Positions 60,986 through 63,107 of a stretch of DNA of 63,107 nt are shown here, one piece after another. Numbering within the stretch: position 1 is the first letter of the stretch; the number at the start of each line of letters is the position of its first letter. The notes below the pieces were generated by a model. It had not been told where the DNA came from. It did no database searches and saw only the letters and a program-made list of their open reading frames with translations. The position numbers and the translations under genes are program-made. This DNA is from Hyphomicrobiales bacterium (GTDB taxonomy: Bacteria > Pseudomonadota > Alphaproteobacteria > Rhizobiales > Xanthobacteraceae): positions 1 to 63,107 of the forward strand of contig WHTM01000029.1 in assembly GCA_009377755.1 (NCBI GenBank). Reading direction: 5' to 3'.

Positions 60986-61858
60986 ATGGGGATCCCCTGG
61001 GACCTTATCATCATCCAGACGGTCAACGGCGTCGTCACCGGCATGATCCTGGCGCTGGTGGCCTCGGGTCTGACGCTGATCTTCGGCATCATGGATGTGG
61101 TGAACTTCGCCCACGGCGAGCTGTTCATGCTCGGCGCCTATATGGGCGTCGTCGTCCTGGCGACGTCGGGGAGCTTCTGGCTTGCGCTCGTCATCGCCGT
61201 GCTCGTCGTCGCGCTCCTCGGCGCGGCCATGCAGATCGTAACGCTACGTCCGCTGCTCGGCCGCGATCCCTTGACCACGATTCTCGCGACGTTCGGCATA
61301 TCGCTGGTGCTGCAGAACTACGCGCTGTGGCAGTTCGGTCCGGTGGCGCGCAAGATTCAGGAGCCATTCACCGGGCGCTTCAATCTGTTTTATCTCGAAT
61401 ACCCGTACTATCGGCTGCTGATCGCGGCGCTCTCGGGTGCGATCATCGGCGGGTTCTGGTTGTTCTTGAAGTACGGCAAGTACGGCATCTGGATTCGCGC
61501 GACCACGCAGGACCGCGTGATGGCGCAGGCCATGGGCATTCCGGTGCCGCTGGTGCACACCGCCGTCTTCGCGATCGGCGCCGGCATGGCGGCGGCCAGC
61601 GGCGTGCTGTTCGGGCCCCTGGTCGGTGTCAACCATATGATGGGGCTGGATTGGGTGCTCAAGGCTTTCATCGTCGTCGTGGTCGGCGGCATGGGCAACC
61701 TCGGCGGCTCGGTTCTCGCGGCGATCTTCATCAGCCTGCTCGAGGCCTATGCGTCGATCTGGGTGAACCCGTCGCAGGCGGTGATTGCTTCCTTCATCGT
61801 ACTGATCCTGACCCTGTTGTTCCGGCCGACCGGCCTGTTTGTCCCGACACCGAAATGA
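60986..61858 (+). CDS. livH: Branched-chain-type ABC transporter permease LivH
   Basis: The 290-residue permease has about eight hydrophobic segments, with the family start ASGLTLIFGIMDVVNFAHGE. It begins 3 bases after livF and its stop overlaps the livM start. Confidence 0.92.
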   Translation: MGIPWDLIIIQTVNGVVTGMILALVASGLTLIFGIMDVVNFAHGELFMLGAYMGVVVLATSGSFWLALVIAVLVVALLGAAMQIVTLRPLLGRDPLTTILATFGISLVLQNYALWQFGPVARKIQEPFTGRFNLFYLEYPYYRLLIAALSGAIIGGFWLFLKYGKYGIWIRATTQDRVMAQAMGIPVPLVHTAVFAIGAGMAAASGVLFGPLVGVNHMMGLDWVLKAFIVVVVGGMGNLGGSVLAAIFISLLEAYASIWVNPSQAVIASFIVLILTLLFRPTGLFVPTPK

Positions 61859-62847
61859 GCAAGCGCGACACGATCATCTACTGGTCGGGATTCTGCGTCG
61901 TTCTGGCGCTGCTGATCCTGGCACCGTTCGTCTTGCCGGAATTCTGGAAGCGCTTCCTCACCGAGATCCTGATCTGGGGTCTCCTGGCGATGTCGTCCGA
62001 TATCCTGATCGGCTACACCGGCATGGTGTCGTTCGGCCATTCGGCGTTCTTCGGTCTCGGCATGTACGGTGCCGCGGCGGCCCTGCTGATGGTCTCGCCA
62101 CCCAGTCTCATCCTCGCGCTGATCTTCGGGCTGATCGCCGCCGCCGCCGTGTCGGTGTTCGTCGCGTATTTTTCCACGCGGCTGCGCGACATCTATTTCG
62201 CGATCACGACGCTGATCTTCTCGCAGATCTTCTACGTCATCATCTTCACCTGGACCGAGGTGACAGGGGGCGAGAACGGGCTCACGTTCCGGCGGCCGGC
62301 GCTGGCGATTCCCGGGCTGTTCTCGGTGCCGTTCACGACCGAGACGCTGCACTGGTTCGTGCTGGCCGTGGTGACGGCGTCCTATCTGATCCTGCGGCGA
62401 ATCACCCAGTCGCCGTTCGGTATGGTGCTGCAGTCGATCCGCGAGAACGAAGGCCGCACGCGGGCGATCGGCTATCCGGTCGAGCGTTACAAGATCGCCG
62501 CGGTGATGCTATCGGGATTATTCGCCGGTCTTGCCGGCGTGCTCTACGCCATCCAGAACCGCTTCGCGGCGCCGGATTTCGTCTACTTCCTGGTGTCGGG
62601 CGAGACGGTGATCTTCAACGTCATGGGCGGCATCGGCACGCTGGTGGGCCCGATCCTCGGCGCGGGAGCCTTCCTGCTGCTGCGCGAGGCCTTCTCGCGC
62701 TTCTTCACCGAACATTACCTTATTCCGGTCGGGATCATCTTCATCGCCATCGTGATCTTCATGCCGCAAGGCATGCTCGGCTTCATGCGGCGATGGTTGA
62801 ATCGAGGCGGCACGTTCCATGTCGGAGACGGCCGATATGACGGATAG
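61855..62847 (+). CDS. livM: Branched-chain-type ABC transporter permease LivM
   Basis: The 330-residue permease has the LivM motif LIGYTGMVSFGHSAFFGLGM and the coupling-loop region FGMVLQSIRENEGRTRAIGY. It completes the transporter (binding protein, G, F, H, M). No terminator is clear after its stop; the next 260 bases hold repeats. Confidence 0.92.
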   Translation: MSKRDTIIYWSGFCVVLALLILAPFVLPEFWKRFLTEILIWGLLAMSSDILIGYTGMVSFGHSAFFGLGMYGAAAALLMVSPPSLILALIFGLIAAAAVSVFVAYFSTRLRDIYFAITTLIFSQIFYVIIFTWTEVTGGENGLTFRRPALAIPGLFSVPFTTETLHWFVLAVVTASYLILRRITQSPFGMVLQSIRENEGRTRAIGYPVERYKIAAVMLSGLFAGLAGVLYAIQNRFAAPDFVYFLVSGETVIFNVMGGIGTLVGPILGAGAFLLLREAFSRFFTEHYLIPVGIIFIAIVIFMPQGMLGFMRRWLNRGGTFHVGDGRYDG

Positions 62848-62900
62848 AACGGCATTCCTGCGATCGGCTCCCCTGTTCTAGTCCAGATTTCGGTCAATCC

Positions 62901-62990
62901 CGTTCGTCCCCGCGAAAGCGGGGCCCCAGGACAGCAAAACGAGACGTCAACCGTGCGGCCCCTGGATTCCCGCTTGCGCGGGAATGAACG
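62901..62990. repeat. Palindromic repeat (CGTTCGTCCCCGCG type)
   Basis: CGTTCGTCCCCGCGAAAGCGG at one end is matched by CCGCTTGCGCGGGAATGAACG at the other, with GGGGCCCCAGG / CCCCTGG inside. It follows the liv operon. Confidence 0.75.
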
Positions 62991-63041
62991 GAATATGCAC
63001 TAGTTCAGCGTTTTCGAAATTCGAATCATATCCCGCCGCAC

Positions 63042-63107
63042 AAGGTCTGGATTGCTTCGGCGCTACGCGCCTCGCAATGACGAGCCCCGGCCGTCATTGC
63101 GAGCCGA
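63042..63107. repeat. Partial palindromic repeat (TCATTGCGAG type), cut by window end
   Basis: GGATTGCTTCGGCGCTACGCGCCTCGCAATGACG followed by CGTCATTGCGAG forms the inverted ends of a common dispersed element. Its remainder lies outside the window. Confidence 0.6.

Noticed and set aside
38754-63107. CRISPR array
   Set aside because: The repeats are of different families, kilobases apart and palindromic, with no regular spacers and no cas genes.

Overview
The window is 63 kb of high-GC bacterial chromosome with dense gene packing, many ATGA stop/start overlaps and many solute transporters. The transporters (TRAP, TTT, TAXI, ABC), the nrt/nas gene order and the palindromic intergenic repeats all suggest an alphaproteobacterium of the Hyphomicrobiales (Bradyrhizobium / Xanthobacteraceae-like). 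This placement is inference; no rRNA or tRNA gene is present to confirm it.

Region 1 (1-14188, minus strand) is a nitrate/nitrite assimilation locus. In transcription order it encodes a membrane-spanning NAD(P)H oxidoreductase (FAD + BFD-type [2Fe-2S] + diheme-b-like membrane domain), an 11-heme cytochrome c, a DUF3365 monoheme cytochrome, a globin that has Pro where the proximal heme His is expected, the NasT/NasS sensor pair, the NrtABC nitrate transporter, a NirB-like FAD reductase and ferredoxin-type nitrite reductase NirA (cut by the window edge). The nrtA leader carries a sigma54-like promoter, two ANTAR-type hexaloop hairpins and an overlapping intrinsic terminator. This is the expected target of the adjacent NasT. 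The reductase/multiheme/DUF3365/globin block looks like a transmembrane electron conduit of unknown purpose tied to nitrogen assimilation, and it is the most novel feature of the window.

Region 2 (14731-22517) holds a LysR regulator divergent from a cytoplasmic-facing molybdoenzyme complex resembling SoeABC (sulfite oxidation). It is followed by a TctC-like protein without a signal peptide and an orphan TAXI binding protein. A 16-codon relic of a ketopantoate-reductase-like gene abuts the next, convergent gene.

Region 3 (22587-41354) is catabolic. It has an amidohydrolase and an enolase-superfamily gene on the minus strand. Divergent to these is an operon of enolase superfamily, VOC, enoyl-CoA hydratase, class III CoA-transferase and HyuA/HyuB. 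Next come a TRAP transporter with two tandem paralogous DctP proteins, a complete TctCAB transporter and an acyl-CoA-dehydrogenase-like flavoprotein.

Region 4 (41371-62847) has a membrane-fused spermidine-synthase-like protein, an isochorismatase pseudogene with two compensating frameshifts, an amidase, a 4,5-dihydroxyphthalate decarboxylase-like protein, a fused TRAP permease with its TAXI receptor, and a Gfo/Idh/MocA - DUF993 - sugar isomerase operon. It continues with a beta-hydroxyacid dehydrogenase plus metallo-beta-lactamase pair, a DUF1445 protein and a complete branched-chain-amino-acid-type ABC transporter. At least eight dispersed palindromic repeats occupy the intergenic gaps from 38.7 kb to the end. 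No tRNA, rRNA, CRISPR array, transposase or integrase was recognised.
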